64,000 nucleotides of DNA from assembly GCF_036588685.1 (NCBI RefSeq), contig NC_086374.1:32976886-33040885 (forward strand). The letters run 5' to 3'. This stretch comes from Mytilus trossulus (taxonomy: Eukaryota > Mollusca > Bivalvia > Mytilida > Mytilidae). Positions 44,893-57,420 of the stretch are shown in pieces (the first letter of the stretch is position 1; each line of letters starts with the position of its first letter). Position numbers and translations under genes: made by a program. The notes below the pieces were generated by a model. The model was given only the letters and a program-made list of their open reading frames with translations. It did not search any database and was not told where the DNA came from.

Positions 44893-45371
44893 CTCAGGTG
44901 ATTCAGTATAGGATACACATTATGCCATAAACTTTTCTCTGTATAATTCAATATAGTGTGATGTATGAAAAGAACAGAGAATAAATCAAAGTACATTTAA
45001 TGCTTTTTGTACACAAACTTATTTTAAGGATCAATTTTGAATATTTTATCTAGCTGCATATGATTTTGATACATTTAAGTGAGATTGTTAACTTATTGTA
45101 TCAAACAGCTTCTTAAAAAATAAGCAGATTTCTTATAAATATCTATCAGATATTACACTTGATATTATACATCTCAACAAATGCATTTTTTTAGTTGTGT
45201 TTATATATATATATGCATTTCAACTTTTTTGTAAGACAAGCTGATAATTCATTCTTCCAAGAGTTTTATCATTTATCGATAAACAAAAAAATATGTTATC
45301 AACTATCATCCATCCAAGCTGTTACAACAAAGACGAATAACTGCATCTAATGCTAACCTTGATTCTGTCCT

Positions 45372-45645
45372 CTTTTGATTGATTGTTGGTGTTTTATGTT
45401 TTTAATACCACTTTGGGCTATTTCGTGGTGGCCTGTTTTTATTTGTGGAGGAAGCTGGAGTGCCAAGAGAATACCATCGACCTTAAGACAGCAAAACTGA
45501 AAATCCTAGTCAATTAAGATTGGAGTCAAGTGCACCCCCACAAGCAGAGTTCAAACTCACAACCTTATTGTTGACAAGTTAGTGATTACAGAAGTAGAAC
45601 TACATACTAATATAGACCACTTGGACACTGAGGCCATGTTCTATT
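45372..45645 (-). mobile_element. tRNA-derived SINE
   Basis: Read on the minus strand it starts GGCCTCAGTGTCCAAGTGG, a degraded A-box-like head, and has GGTTGTGAGTTTGAACTC as a B-box-like motif. Body blocks follow: GACTCCAATCTTAATTGACT, AGGATTTTCAGTTTTGC and CCTCCACAAATAAAAACAGG, with an A-rich ACCAACAATCAATCAAAA tail. The order fits a tRNA-headed SINE common in molluscs from memory. It is not a functional tRNA. Confidence 0.75.
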
Positions 45646-46856
45646 TTGAAGTCAACACTCTACCAAAAACAACACAGCAAATTTATTATTCAATTATAAA
45701 ATGTTTTCCTATCAACCTCAAACACAAATTCAAGAAGCATATATGCAAGTTCCTTAATCAAATGTCAAAACTATTTTGTTATACATGTATTAGCAAACAA
45801 ACCTTGAATCTGGCTCCATTTCCTTCTCCCTCACTCCTACACTATAATAACAGTACCTAATCTTAATGTATAGGTATCATACCTACAATCTAATTATTCA
45901 CACATACTGTGATAATTAAGTACTGTTAATTAGGCATTACAGATAATAGTCTTTACTCCTGGGTATATGGGAAAACTCATTGGCATTTACATGTTCTGAT
46001 TATACATGTAGTAAAAGATGAGACCAGTATTTGAACAAAAAGGGTGAAAATTGAGCCTTCTTTTATATTTACATTTTACAAAATACTAAGGGACAACAGG
46101 AAAATGGAATGAATGGCAAAATGTTGGAAGACTATATAGCTAGAGCACTATTGAGTATTGTCCACAAGCACACCAAAATAGGCATTGAAATTATTTTCAC
46201 ATTTTACCTGAAATAATCAAACCTTATAAGAGAAATTTAAAGAACACAGAAACAAAGTGAATAATTTAAAAATTACTTAACAATTCTTCTTTTCTGAATC
46301 TAGTTACAAATGTATTTCCAGAAAATATTTTCAAGGGACAAGGGCATGTCCTAATCATTATTTTAGGATACATGTAGCTGTATGAAAAACAAACCAAAAT
46401 ACCCACAATCCTTTTGACTGAGTTTGCAAATTGATTTTCAAATATATGATGAAAAGCACAGATGCCTAGAAATGATGAGATAATTAAACTTGTTCACTTT
46501 ATACTTGATGTAACAGCAACATAATTACTTGACTGATAGTGTGTCTTAAGGATGCTTGACTTTATGAATAAATCTTTCCTTCTGTAAAGTGCTGAATTAA
46601 GAAATAGAAAGGAAATTATTACTGGGATGGGCCCGTATATCTGATAAACATACTAGACTAAGAATACCTTGCAAATGTTAAAAGGGAAGGGTGAAATTAT
46701 GAAGAAATGAGTGAGTATGACCAGGCATCAGAATTTAATTCAGTTCTGTTTTGTTGGCAAAAGACAGAAAAGAACAGTTATGAGTCTTCCATGTTTGAAA
46801 ATTTTAAGGTTAATTTAGAATGAAAAGATCGATCACAACACTGATGTGTACATCAT
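45646..46856. other. Non-coding stretch
   Basis: AT-rich, with no exon or repeat recognised. Confidence 0.4.
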
Positions 46857-47065
46857 ATAGATATAGGAAGATGTGGTTCTAAGAGTGCCAATGAGACAAC
46901 TCTCCATGCAAGTAACAATTTATAAAAGTAAACTATTATAGGTCAAGGTACAGCCTTCAACACTACCGAGTAAGCCTTGGCTCACACCGAACAGCAAGCT
47001 ATAATGGGCCCCAAAAATTACTAGTGCAAAACCATTCAACGTAAAACCAACGGGCTAATCTATAT
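46857..47065 (-). mobile_element. CATACCACATCTTC-type element, A subtype (near full length)
   Basis: GATATAGGAAGATGTGGTTC, GTGCCAATGAGACAACTCTC, ACAGCCTTCAACACTACCGA, TAATGGGCCCCAAAAATTAC, AACCAACGGGCTAATC. It is followed at 47117-47190 by a fragment of a related family (AGCTGTGGTATGAATGCC, GAGACAACAATCCATC). Confidence 0.75.
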
Positions 47066-47190
47066 AAAACAAGAAACAAGAAATATTTTTCACAACATTG
47101 TTACATCTAAGATGAGTATGGTAAAGAAGCTGTGGTATGAATGCCAAAGAGACAACAATCCATCAGAAACCAAATGATAAAGTTGTTAAC

Positions 47191-49969
47191 AACTGATAAT
47201 TCAAGGCTTGAAATATTGGATGTATTATTCAAATGATAATCATTTTCTGTATTGATTTCTTTTTTTTTCTATCCTGTTGCTTAGTTGCCATCTCCTTGAT
47301 AAATATCCCATACTCTCTTTAAAAGCTAACAATTTCAAAACATTCAATATCCTATATATAGCAGTTTCTAAATTAGACTGTCATCTTTGGCCAAGAGACT
47401 ATCAAGATCTTCTAATAGAAAGAAATTGTCCCCTCTGGTATAGTTCCAATAATCTGACAAAAACAATATTCAGTAAGAGAACGCAGACCCTCCCCTGATA
47501 CTTATCTTTACAACATTCATCATATAAAACAAAGGCTGACGGGCAAAATTTTGGCTAAAAATATATAATGTTATCTTTCTTGGAGACTAGACACTGCAAG
47601 TTTTGTAAATGCCAATATTCTCTTATGGTTGTGGCCTGATATTTATTTCTTGCATAAAAAGATATTTCTCAATGCAATCACAGTTTTTAATTTAAATAGT
47701 ATCTAAACTCATTGGAAGGCTTGTTTATTATCATATTGAAATTAGATAACTCAAGTTGATGTCGAGTGATATCCAATTCTCACTTGTTAAGAGCCTATCA
47801 ATATTGCATTCTATATTAACTCAGAAAGTTAGCTACCTTCAAAAATGCAGATATTGCTACAATACATAGATAATGATGATACCTTGCAAAAAATACATCA
47901 GCATGTATTCGTTTTTTCTATTTAAATTCATTAACCCATTTGATTTAAAAATCAACAATTGTATGTTTGAAAAACCATGGTAACAGAATACTAACCTTGG
48001 GAATTAAATGTTTGCTTTGCAGTATAATATCCATTTTATATTTGATATCAATATTTCCACAAAAGGCTGATTGTATGTGAATGTGTTTGTACTCTATAAA
48101 GCTGATCAAGGTAAAACTATGGCAATTCACTAAAATCCAATCATACAGAATGATTTTATTCGATAAACAGGTGTAAATGCATCCAAGCTTTAAAAAAGAA
48201 ACTGTATAATTATCCTTCTAAAAATTGTGTTTAGATAGAGTATCCACCACTGATAGAATCAATGCAATAATATATGTTTTCATCAGGAAAATCAAATACA
48301 CATCAGCAATAAAAATCACCAATTATTAATCGCAATATATTATTTGTGAAGATGCGCTGCTGATGAGTCTTCAAGTAATTATTTGGCTCCAGATGCTGCA
48401 AGGCAAATTTATTTGGCAAAGAGATGAAGAGCTCTCACCAACGCAATTTACACTAGGATAGTTTAATGATGGTAAAATCTGACAAGAAAAACTGTCAAAA
48501 TTGTATCTTCTCTATATCCATTCAATACTTTACTGTGCAGAAATTGTAACATGTATATATAATGAATAAAATAGACTGCACAAGAGAGAGATCAATACCT
48601 TTAGCCAGCTGTTGAGAAAATAAGAATGTTAATAATTCAAATGGGGACTCCCATGGGGAACGACAATACAAAACTGAGATTATCCTATTATCTTCTCAGT
48701 AGGGTTACTTTAATGAATGGACACTGGAACATTTAACCAGTATTGATAGTTGATTAATGTGTTCAGGCTAAAATTAATTTTAACATCCAGCCATTCACCT
48801 TAGGGAGGGAAATCAGTCTTTCTACCTGAGCTGTTTAACATTTATATACTTATTATCAATTAACTCCCACTATTTCCCATCTGTTATATAATAGGGGTAG
48901 ACCAGAGACATGTCACTTTTTGCCAAAGTTTCTTACTTATTTGATTTTTTCTAGGATACTGTTTAATACACAAAAAACTTCACTATTTATTTTGAAGCAT
49001 CAGTTCTCAGCATGTATTTGTCAAATTTTTACATGATGACAGTACACATTATACTAGTACATGTAACTAACTAAAATTCTCAGTTTAATAGAAGTATATA
49101 TCATATTTTTGAATATCAACAGTAACAATAAAACATATCAAACATGTGTATATACTTGTCCTTAGAAATTATAGACACATTCATGACTATTGAGAGGACA
49201 AAGAATCTTTTTGAATGTTTACAGGGGAAACTAAGAATAAGTACTGGTATGCAAAACCATCTTATCTTAATTAAAAGTTAATATTACAAAATCTCTGATC
49301 AAATATTGATAGAACAAGGACGGTATCTAGGCATACCAAGCCAGAACCATTTCATTCGTACTAAATGTTCTATAAAATAAGTTTGAGGATGATATTCATT
49401 TCTTATTCTTCAGTAGAAATTATAAGCATACACAGAACATAAATTATCTACTTTATTTGATTCCAGATAAATGTAAAAATTGTATGAACTTGTGGGACCA
49501 TGACAAATTGAACTGGCTAATGAAAAATTATTTATAATATAGAAAAGGAAATGGAGAATGTGTCAAAACAGGCAACCCAAAGAAAGCAAAGGCTCTTCAA
49601 CACAGCAAAAATACTACAAGAGGAGGCAAATTCAGATGAAATCACATATGACAAGATGAACAAAGGCTAGAGGTTCCTGACTTCTGTCAGATGCAAAAAA
49701 TGCCTCAGGGTTTATTATGTTTTATGAGATAAAACATGAAACACTTTGAAAACTTTGTTGTAATTACTGTATATATCAAGTAATAAAGACTAATCATATA
49801 TATGTTATATATGTTATATATGTTATCATTATTTATTATGATATTTTAGGTCAATGTAAGGTCCTAAATGACATGTTTCTTGTTTTATAAACATAAAATA
49901 TAGAAAAAACATACAATCAAAATCAGGACAGGAAAAGAACTAAACTCTATATTAAAAGAACAAATAAAT
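47191..49969. other. Non-coding stretch
   Basis: No exon supported; frames at 47277 and 47945 are unremarkable. A short TATATATGT tandem run lies at about 49795-49825. Confidence 0.4.
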
Positions 49970-50130
49970 TTTGGGGCTCTTTAAAGCTTGCTGTCCTGTG
50001 TACATGTGAGCCTTGAGGCTCCGTGTTGAAGGCCATACCTTGTCCTATAATGGTTTACTTTTATATATTGTTACTTGGACAGAGAAATGTCTCATTGGCA
50101 CTCATACCACATCTATCTTTATCTATAGAT
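49970..50130 (+). mobile_element. CATACCACATCTTC-type element, A subtype
   Basis: GGGGCTCTTTAAAGCTTGCT, GTGAGCCTTGAGGCTCCGTG, TTGAAGGCCATACCTTGTCC, TTACTTGGACAGAGAAATGT, CTCATTGGCACTCATACCAC. Same family as 35160-35388. Confidence 0.75.
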
Positions 50131-50352
50131 GGTAACGAAAACATTACTACATGTACAACTATAAAGTTAAACACTTGCAGATATATCGGGAAAACAAGCT
50201 TAAATATTGATTGAAAATTTAGTCTTAGATGCAGGATTTTCTTTATTAGTTAAAGTTGTTAGAGGCTTTGAACTAGCTGTCAGTTAACTGTGAGTACTCT
50301 TTTTTGGATGATCCATGTATCTTAATGGGGACATATATATACATTGTAGTTA

Positions 50353-50432
50353 GAACCCTCCCTTTATATCCTTGGTTGGGAACACCCTCCCCTTCATATC
50401 TTTGATTGGGAACACACACACACACACACATT
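50353..50432. repeat. Short duplication plus (AC)n microsatellite
   Basis: Two near copies of CCTCCCTTTATATCCTTGGT then TGGGAACACC about 40 bp apart, followed by about ten AC units (50412-50430). Confidence 0.85.
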
Positions 50433-53400
50433 TTGAATATGGCTGGTTCCGCCCCATGCACATTGCTGCTATGAAATATGAAATTATTGGTATAAATTAT
50501 TGCATTTCAAATAAATAAATGTGACATTTTATATTAATTTTTTTTAAAGATACATAGTTGAGTTTTACTATACATTAACATTCTCACATTTACAACAGAT
50601 ATATCACTTTTCATTACTTTTATTTTATTATACATGTACATCTCTAATTGACACACATGCTCATTTATCCTCAAGTAAATGTGTATAATAATATGTTTGG
50701 TTGAATCATACCCAATGATATTTTGAGCCCATTTGATTCTAACATTAATTTTTCAAGCAACAATTCTCTTCTCCACTAGAAACAAAACTAATTGATTGTT
50801 TACACTTCTCTATGACTATCCACTGTTATGCCATTACACTGTACACACATTATTTATTAATCAGTGCCATTATTGACAAAAATGTTATCAACACGGGGTT
50901 ACATCAAGTATGCACATGGTCAAACATTGTTCAGGTTAGTAACAACTCTGCAAATGAGCCTTCCGAGCATGTGTATATTTTGAATGTCAGAAATATTTTT
51001 GTTTGTGGGTGTAACCCTTCATGCAAAGAGTGTTATCAATCAATATTGACAGAGAAAGTTAAAACAAACAACAGATAACACAAGGTGGAAAGGCATTATC
51101 ATCTAATGAAAGTCAGGAAGTCATTATAAAACCTCATATACATGTATCTGCTTATTATTTGGCAATTGTTGTATCAAAGTTATTTTTGTATGTAACTTAA
51201 ATTCCCTCTTGTGTTGGAATGAAATAATGAACTCTGCCCTCAGTCTGGTTCTATAAAATACCATATTTTGTCCTTCACTGGGCTATTTGAAAGGGTGAAT
51301 GAAAGTCTACGAAAAGTTGAATTCACAAAGTATGAAATGTGAAGTCTAACTGTGAACTGGAGCTTAAAACTACATATTGATACATATACCAGCTGATTAA
51401 ATAACATTTTTGTGTAGTTTGTACATTAAGAATACAAGTTGTGCCATGGTATAGAGTACTGCATTTTTAGTACTTATACTGAATAAACATTTTGAAAGCT
51501 GTAATCTTCACATCTTTGAGTAAAAACATTGTCAATTCTGTGAAACCAGTTGCACACAATTTTTTTAATTTCTATCAGAAATATATAGGAATTGAGATCA
51601 ATACTCTTATCTTTTTCAAAGGATCTGATAATTATTATATATGGCTATTTATTGGAACTGGAAGAATCTGGTCTAGCTCCCCAAGTATGTACAGATCAAC
51701 TGGATTTGCCTCCCTTAAACAGCGTCTGGATATTTGTCATGTCTCATGAAAAAAAAGTTTTCTTCCTAACTAAGTGCAATGAATAGCAATGAAAAAGTTG
51801 AATATTGACAAATGTAAACATAAAAAGATTAAGAAATAAGTTTCATCATAAAATCTCTTATCAGCTTAATGAATAACAAATATCTTCAAAATTATGCAGA
51901 AATATATGTTAAGCAGTTGCACATTTTTTTTTTGTTCAGAATATAACCAACGCCACATGTTGGAAGAAGCAACATGGATGAGAAGTTTTGAAAAGTTTCC
52001 ACTTCATAGATTCAAATGCTAGAAAAATGCCCTTAGTAAATACATGTATACACATTATAACTATATGATTAGGTTGTGTTCTGCCAAGAGGAAACAAGCT
52101 AATTTTGAAAACTTTAATTAACATGCAACATGGTAAAAATCAACTCTTCTTCTAAACTAAATTGTAATTCTTACGGGATGTGCTGATTTTTAAAACATTT
52201 TCTTGAATTCTTGGAAATGTTTCAAGTTTTGATTGCTTTCATTCAAATTAAAAAAAATTATAGCTTACATAGTGGACAAAAATAGAAAACTTTTACTGTT
52301 AAAACAAGAGTAAGCTGCCAATCTCCAGCACTGCACTTAATGCATATTTACTGTTCAAATAATAACCAAATCTTTCGATCTGTTTTGTGTACATGCTGTT
52401 CTCTTTCGAGAACTACAAAGTCATAAGGTCCATTTCTAAGTAAAAATAAGACAGGGCCTTCCAAGGAATCAACAAAAACTTATGAACAAAATTGTTCTAT
52501 GAAATTCAAAGCAAGTGGTATGTACATGATAGATATATATATATAGGAAGTTGTGGTGTGAGTGTCAATGAGACAACTCTCCAACCAAATTTTTACTATA
52601 TTAAAGTTCTAAAATAATCATCAGTTTCAAGAAAGTTACAATACACAGACTTTAGTTGGAACTACATTATTTCATACTTAAAATATAGAAAGTAAAAGCT
52701 GATGTTTATCTGATCCTAAAAATGCACTTGGTACATACTTTTAAAATTTAAAAAAAAAAAGACTTCAAGAATAAAGCTAAATTCCAAATGCAACATCTAT
52801 TTCTTATTGAACCTGAAAGTTATTAAGAAGCATTCAGTAAAGTATGGCTGTGAACTCTGACCTCTGTTGCCTCAAAATTGTGTGCCATGTGCTTGGACTT
52901 TGCCAATGTGTATCATTTTCTTGGTTAGAAAAACAATTATAAATCTGTCTCTGAGAAATTATTATATATCTAGAAGGTATATTTGTTATTATTTCATTAA
53001 AAGTAATGAATCATAGTGATTTGAGAGTAAAACTAAAGGCACAGAAGAGCCTATGGAGCTTACTGAAAATATTTGCAACTTCAAATATGTAGGCGTCTAT
53101 CCAACATTGCAGTTTTTTCTTCATTTACCAAAATTGGACAAAAATCATTATTACCACCAATACAGCTGAGCAATAAATTAAAGATTTGACTGACAATTTC
53201 CAAATGACACTTTTCTATTTACCTTTCTTAAAATATTCTGAAAAGTTCAAACTCTTTTAAATACTTTTTGAAAGATTTAAAATGGAAATTCTATACAAAA
53301 TTGGGGCTTATCATGGTTGCATATAAAGTACTAAATGGTGGCCCCATTTGGCCATTGCCGGCAATGCTATTTTTAGCAATTATCTCCTTTAAAGGCGTTT

Positions 53401-54265
53401 TTAATAAACTAATTATATATAACTACAAAAACTGCTGTTGTCTAATTGGAGCTCGATATCTATTTGTGATTTTACCGCACTCAAATAAATATGGTCTCAT
53501 GGCCTTTCTTGGTGAATTTTGTTTATTTTACAATACCTTACAATTTCGCAGAAAATTTTCCTTAATTTTGATCAACATAAAAAAATATTTTCTGCCCTTC
53601 AACATATGTATGAAAGGACAAATTTGTGCTTGCATGAAACTTTATTCATAATGCTTTCCAGAAGAAAAATATATAAATGATATCTATTTTTATCTCTATG
53701 TCATGTTCCTTTCATAAAATGGCTGTGCCCATGTAATTTTATTTGGTACATTGTAATTGGCTGTCCAGTTTTGTTTACCAAAAACTGCAAGAACCAATCA
53801 ACATTTAGAATAAATATGCTTAAATGTCTGATCCATTTTTCATATGTACTTTTTAATTTGCTTATTAAAATGATTTCTGTGTTCTAGTATAGATTACTTA
53901 AATGAGAAATGAGAAATCTCATCAATATCTGACTAGAAAAAGAAAAATTTGTATCTGATTTCCTGCACCTGGCCTTGGGTTAGTCAGTTTCTAGGATCAA
54001 TGTGTTATGAAATATATATGAACTGGCTGTTTCTAGTTACCGATTCATTCACAAGTAGAACTGTGAGATATTGCTTACCAACATACCCTTGCTATTAGAA
54101 TCTTGTTAACTGGAAGGAGTTAAAAATGAATTATACAGTAAAGACTGAGACTTATACATGTACATGATGTACTGAGTATACAAACTGAAACCCGAAAAGT
54201 ACCATACACAAACAAGATTAGACCAGCATCCTGTCCAGAGATTCATCTCGTGAAAGATTAACGTG
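50433..54265. other. Non-coding stretch
   Basis: No exon supported. The longest frame (53268-53651, plus) has no family resemblance. A fragment of the CATACCACATCTTC family lies at 52535-52588 (TATAGGAAGTTGTGGTGTGA, GTCAATGAGACAACTCTCC). Confidence 0.45.
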
Positions 54266-54269
54266 TTAA

Positions 54270-54535
54270 AGGTGGTACCCAACACCTTCACTAAAATTAA
54301 TTTGGCTCATAAAATTTTGACAAAAACATTTTCTTTAACCCTTTGACAAAAATTAAAAATATCAAAAAATTTGAACCAACCATTTTATCAGAAAAATTAC
54401 AATGGTTATATAGTAGTTTGACAAACACTTATTTTGATCATTGAGAAGCTTAATATTCGTTCACAACCCAACATAATTAAAAAAACATTTAGCTGGTTTT
54501 ACAGAGTTATTTCCCTGTGGTGTTAGGTACCACCT
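54270..54535. mobile_element. MITE with AGGTGGTACC inverted ends and TAA target duplication
   Basis: The left end AGGTGGTACCCAACACC and right end GGTGTTAGGTACCACCT are inverses with one mismatch. TAA flanks both sides (54267-54269, 54536-54538). A 3-bp TWA-type duplication is typical of PIF/Harbinger elements (established for that superfamily). The interior is AT-rich with no frame. Confidence 0.8.
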
Positions 54536-54924
54536 TAAGTGCCAACCATGTTTATGATGGTTTCATTTACTTTTTGCTATCAGAGGAAGTAATTTAAATA
54601 TGAGAGGATAGCATATGAATATTTGGCCAGATTAAACTTCTTATATAGACAATAAAATCTCCACCCTCCTCTTTCTAATTTTGATCATTACAGAGCTCCC
54701 TACAGACACATAAAAGAACAAACGTTTAATGCACTTACTTGCAATCTGTAAGTCTGTATATGCAAGTTAAGTTAATTCCAGAATTTGAATTATTTCCAAT
54801 ACTGGACAAATGACCTGAAATGAAATGGTAATCATAAGTTAAACAAAAATGGAGAACAAATGAACTTAATGAAGGTGCCCTATGACTTATATCTAATTAA
54901 TGTAAATAGTATTCTAATAAATTG

Positions 54925-55040
54925 ATTGGTGTTGGTGATTAAATGCCATTTTTTAACTCTACTTATTGCTGGTGGAGGAAGCAACCGACCTTCAAAAGGA
55001 AAACTTGACAATCCTAATAGTCAATTAAAATGAATTAGGC
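54925..55040 (-). mobile_element. SINE fragment, same family as 45372-45645
   Basis: Shares TTGATTGGTGTTGGTG, GGTGGAGGAAGCAACCGACC, TTGACAATCCTAATAGTCAA. The tRNA-like head is missing. Confidence 0.65.
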
Positions 55041-55044
55041 CATT

Positions 55045-55158
55045 TAAGGTTTTTTTGGTCCAATGGTTTTCCTAAAACTCAACGGACGATGATGTACGAT
55101 AGACAATGGACGGGAAGTGATGAGAAAAGCTCACTTGAAAGGAGGTGAGCTTAAATAA
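55045..55158 (-). mobile_element. Terminal fragment of the ~500-bp-module repeat
   Basis: CAACGGACGATGATGTACGA, GTGATGAGAAAAGCTCACTT, GGAGGTGAGCTTAAAT are the inverse of the 7703 start. Directly abuts the SINE fragment. Confidence 0.65.
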
Positions 55159-55305
55159 GGATTTTTTTTTAGACACAAACAACATTTACACCTTTAAATT
55201 ACCTTTTGATAATTTTCAAATTTTGTTCTAAAATAACACCCATTCCCTTATTGTAATCCTAATACAAACACAAGAAAAAATAATGAGAACTTTCTAATTT
55301 CTTAT

Positions 55306-55452
55306 TAAGAAATAGTTCATGGGGGCTTGAATATATCGTGATTTTACCACGGATTGCCCCTTTAGGACAAATATTGATAGTGAGGGGTAAAATATCAGCA
55401 TAAAGGGACAAACGATATATATTCAAGCCCCCATGAATTATTTCGATTCTAA
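55306..55452. repeat. Long hairpin-forming inverted repeat
   Basis: AAATAGTTCATGGGGGCTTG AATATATCGT on the left is mirrored by ACGATATATATTCAAGCCCC CATGAATTATTTCG on the right, with a 2-bp length difference. The ~70-bp middle holds a second, weaker inverted pair (ATTTTACC / GGGGTAAAAT). Probably a palindromic MITE. Confidence 0.75.
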
Positions 55453-56579
55453 TAGGACAAATACGGCAATTGTTTAAGATTGAAGCTCTATGTGATGGCA
55501 TTTTTTGCCGTTCCCGTAAATAAACTCACTTTTAAATTGACATAAAATAATGGAGCAAACTGAACAAAAGAGGATTCTTAAACTTTTTACAATAACATAT
55601 TTAGATATGTTTGGATGAATCAAAATGATTATTGTACTTATGTCTCATATGTATACAAAAATGGCTAATTAATATAATATAACACATTTTAGCATCATTT
55701 GATTACGTTTCCTTGTTGAGATGATTTTCGGTTTCCCAAGCATGTATTTTTCCGTAAAATGTTCTATGACGTCGGGAACCTCATTCATAAAAACACATAT
55801 GACCTGAGAGTACAATCAGAACAGCTATATATGCATAACAATATATTCATATTTTACCACGGGTGTGTACTTTTGAAGCATTTGAAGGACATCATGTTAG
55901 AATTATAAATTAAACAACTGTATAATGCAGTAAGCAGGTTATGGATGCATAGCATTACATGTATGTAACCAGAGGCTGTGAATATCATTGTCAGTAACAA
56001 CTACTGAACTAGGTTTATCCCAAAATCTGCTAAATTAAGTAGAGTTATCTCCCATTGTATACAAGAAACCTTGATTTCTCTTCCCATGACAAACTCTGCC
56101 TATATATAACACAATGAGTCTTACAAAATCGGACTAAGCAATCACAGACGTCACTATTAAAATAAACTTGGACTACCAGAAGATACATATAATTGAAGGA
56201 CTTATTTTACGCATTTTACAAGCAAGAAAAATAAATAACATAATCTAAATAAATGTATACATGGTATCAAAGAACAATGAGAGACAAATTTCAATTGACA
56301 ATGAAAATTTACCACTTATTTGGCTTTTTTCTTCTCTTATTTTGAAGTCCTTTTTTAAAATATTAATTCTATATATATATATATGCATATGGTGTTTTTT
56401 TGGTTGAATTAGGAATATGGACCATAATTTGCTATTGGGCTCCGTTTCCTATAACTATAGAAAAGTGATAAAATGTGAATTACTGTAAGAAAAGTTGTAA
56501 CTACATCTAAAGATGCCATTATTTTTATCAACATACAAGTGTATGCTACTCTTCCCTAGAAAAAAAATTGAAATATACG

Positions 56580-57420
56580 ACTTTCAAAGATTCTACAACC
56601 GTATTTTTGTGTCGTTTCTCGCGTTACTTTTTGCTTCCAAAGAGCATAACGCTGACTGATTTATAGATAATCGTCACCGGCAAATTCGTAACTTTTGCTT
56701 TCAAATAACAAAGAACATCGACCAATAAGAATAGTGAGAAGAAAATGCTGAGAACTATAAGTATTTATGTAGCAGATGTAAGAACAGTGGCGTGACTTTT
56801 GTGTCTGATTTCGTAACGCAAATTTTAGATGATGTAATCTGCTTTGTTGTAATAGAATTCTTAAAAACAATATGCAAATATGAACTCTCGCGAGATGTTC
56901 AAACAGGTTAATCAGAGATGATTTACATTCTTGTTTTGATCTTCGTAATAATTAAGTAAGAAAATGACGTTATCATTATGCGTTACATTTTACACGAAAC
57001 AGGAAGTCCAGTTATTTATTAAAATTGTTTTTGTCCTTAAGTTCTAATCATTTCCGGTCATACGTGAAACATGTGACTAACATGTGATAACGCCATTACA
57101 GCCGGATGTACGAAATACTAGGTCTAAACATTGTTTTTGTTTCCAACGGGATGTTAGCAAACATAATCTGTAGACTTGTTTCGTCTTGTTTAAAAGAGGA
57201 AAATACAATTGTCAAAGAGATTGCGCCGGTGGTCTGTTATTTTTCCTATGTGCATAATGTTACATACAATTCTGTGTGAAAACAAATGCCCAATGACTTG
57301 ACAAAATCGATTTCATATTTGACAGACGTTAGAACACACTTCGTTTCCCGATAATGACGTGAAGATTCCTTGGAAAAATCAATCGAAATTTCGTCTCTTA
57401 TCATTGTACCAATGCTCGTT
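56580..57420. promoter_or_regulatory. CpG-retaining patch, candidate promoter region
   Basis: CpG dinucleotides are clearly denser here than in surrounding DNA (TCTCGCGTTAC, CGTCACCGGC, TCCGGTCATACGTG, GCCGGATGTACG, TTGCGCCGGTGG, TTCGTTTCCCG). It includes TCTCGCGAGA. No exon is visible on either side. It might hold the first non-coding exon of the minus-strand DLGAP gene, or the start of another transcript. Confidence 0.35.
56886..56895. promoter_or_regulatory. Perfect TCTCGCGAGA element
   Basis: The 10-bp palindrome TCTCGCGAGA matches exactly the known promoter motif bound by BANP in vertebrates (established knowledge). A chance match in such AT-rich, CpG-poor DNA is unlikely. Confidence 0.55.

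Noticed and set aside
45372..45645. tRNA gene on the minus strand
   Set aside because: Box-like motifs are degraded and followed by a SINE body and A-rich tail; no cloverleaf could be drawn.
53268..53651. Longest plus-strand frame in the 37-64 kb region (127 codons)
   Set aside because: Rich in F, I, L, K and N as expected from translated AT-rich DNA; no family motif, no splice context.
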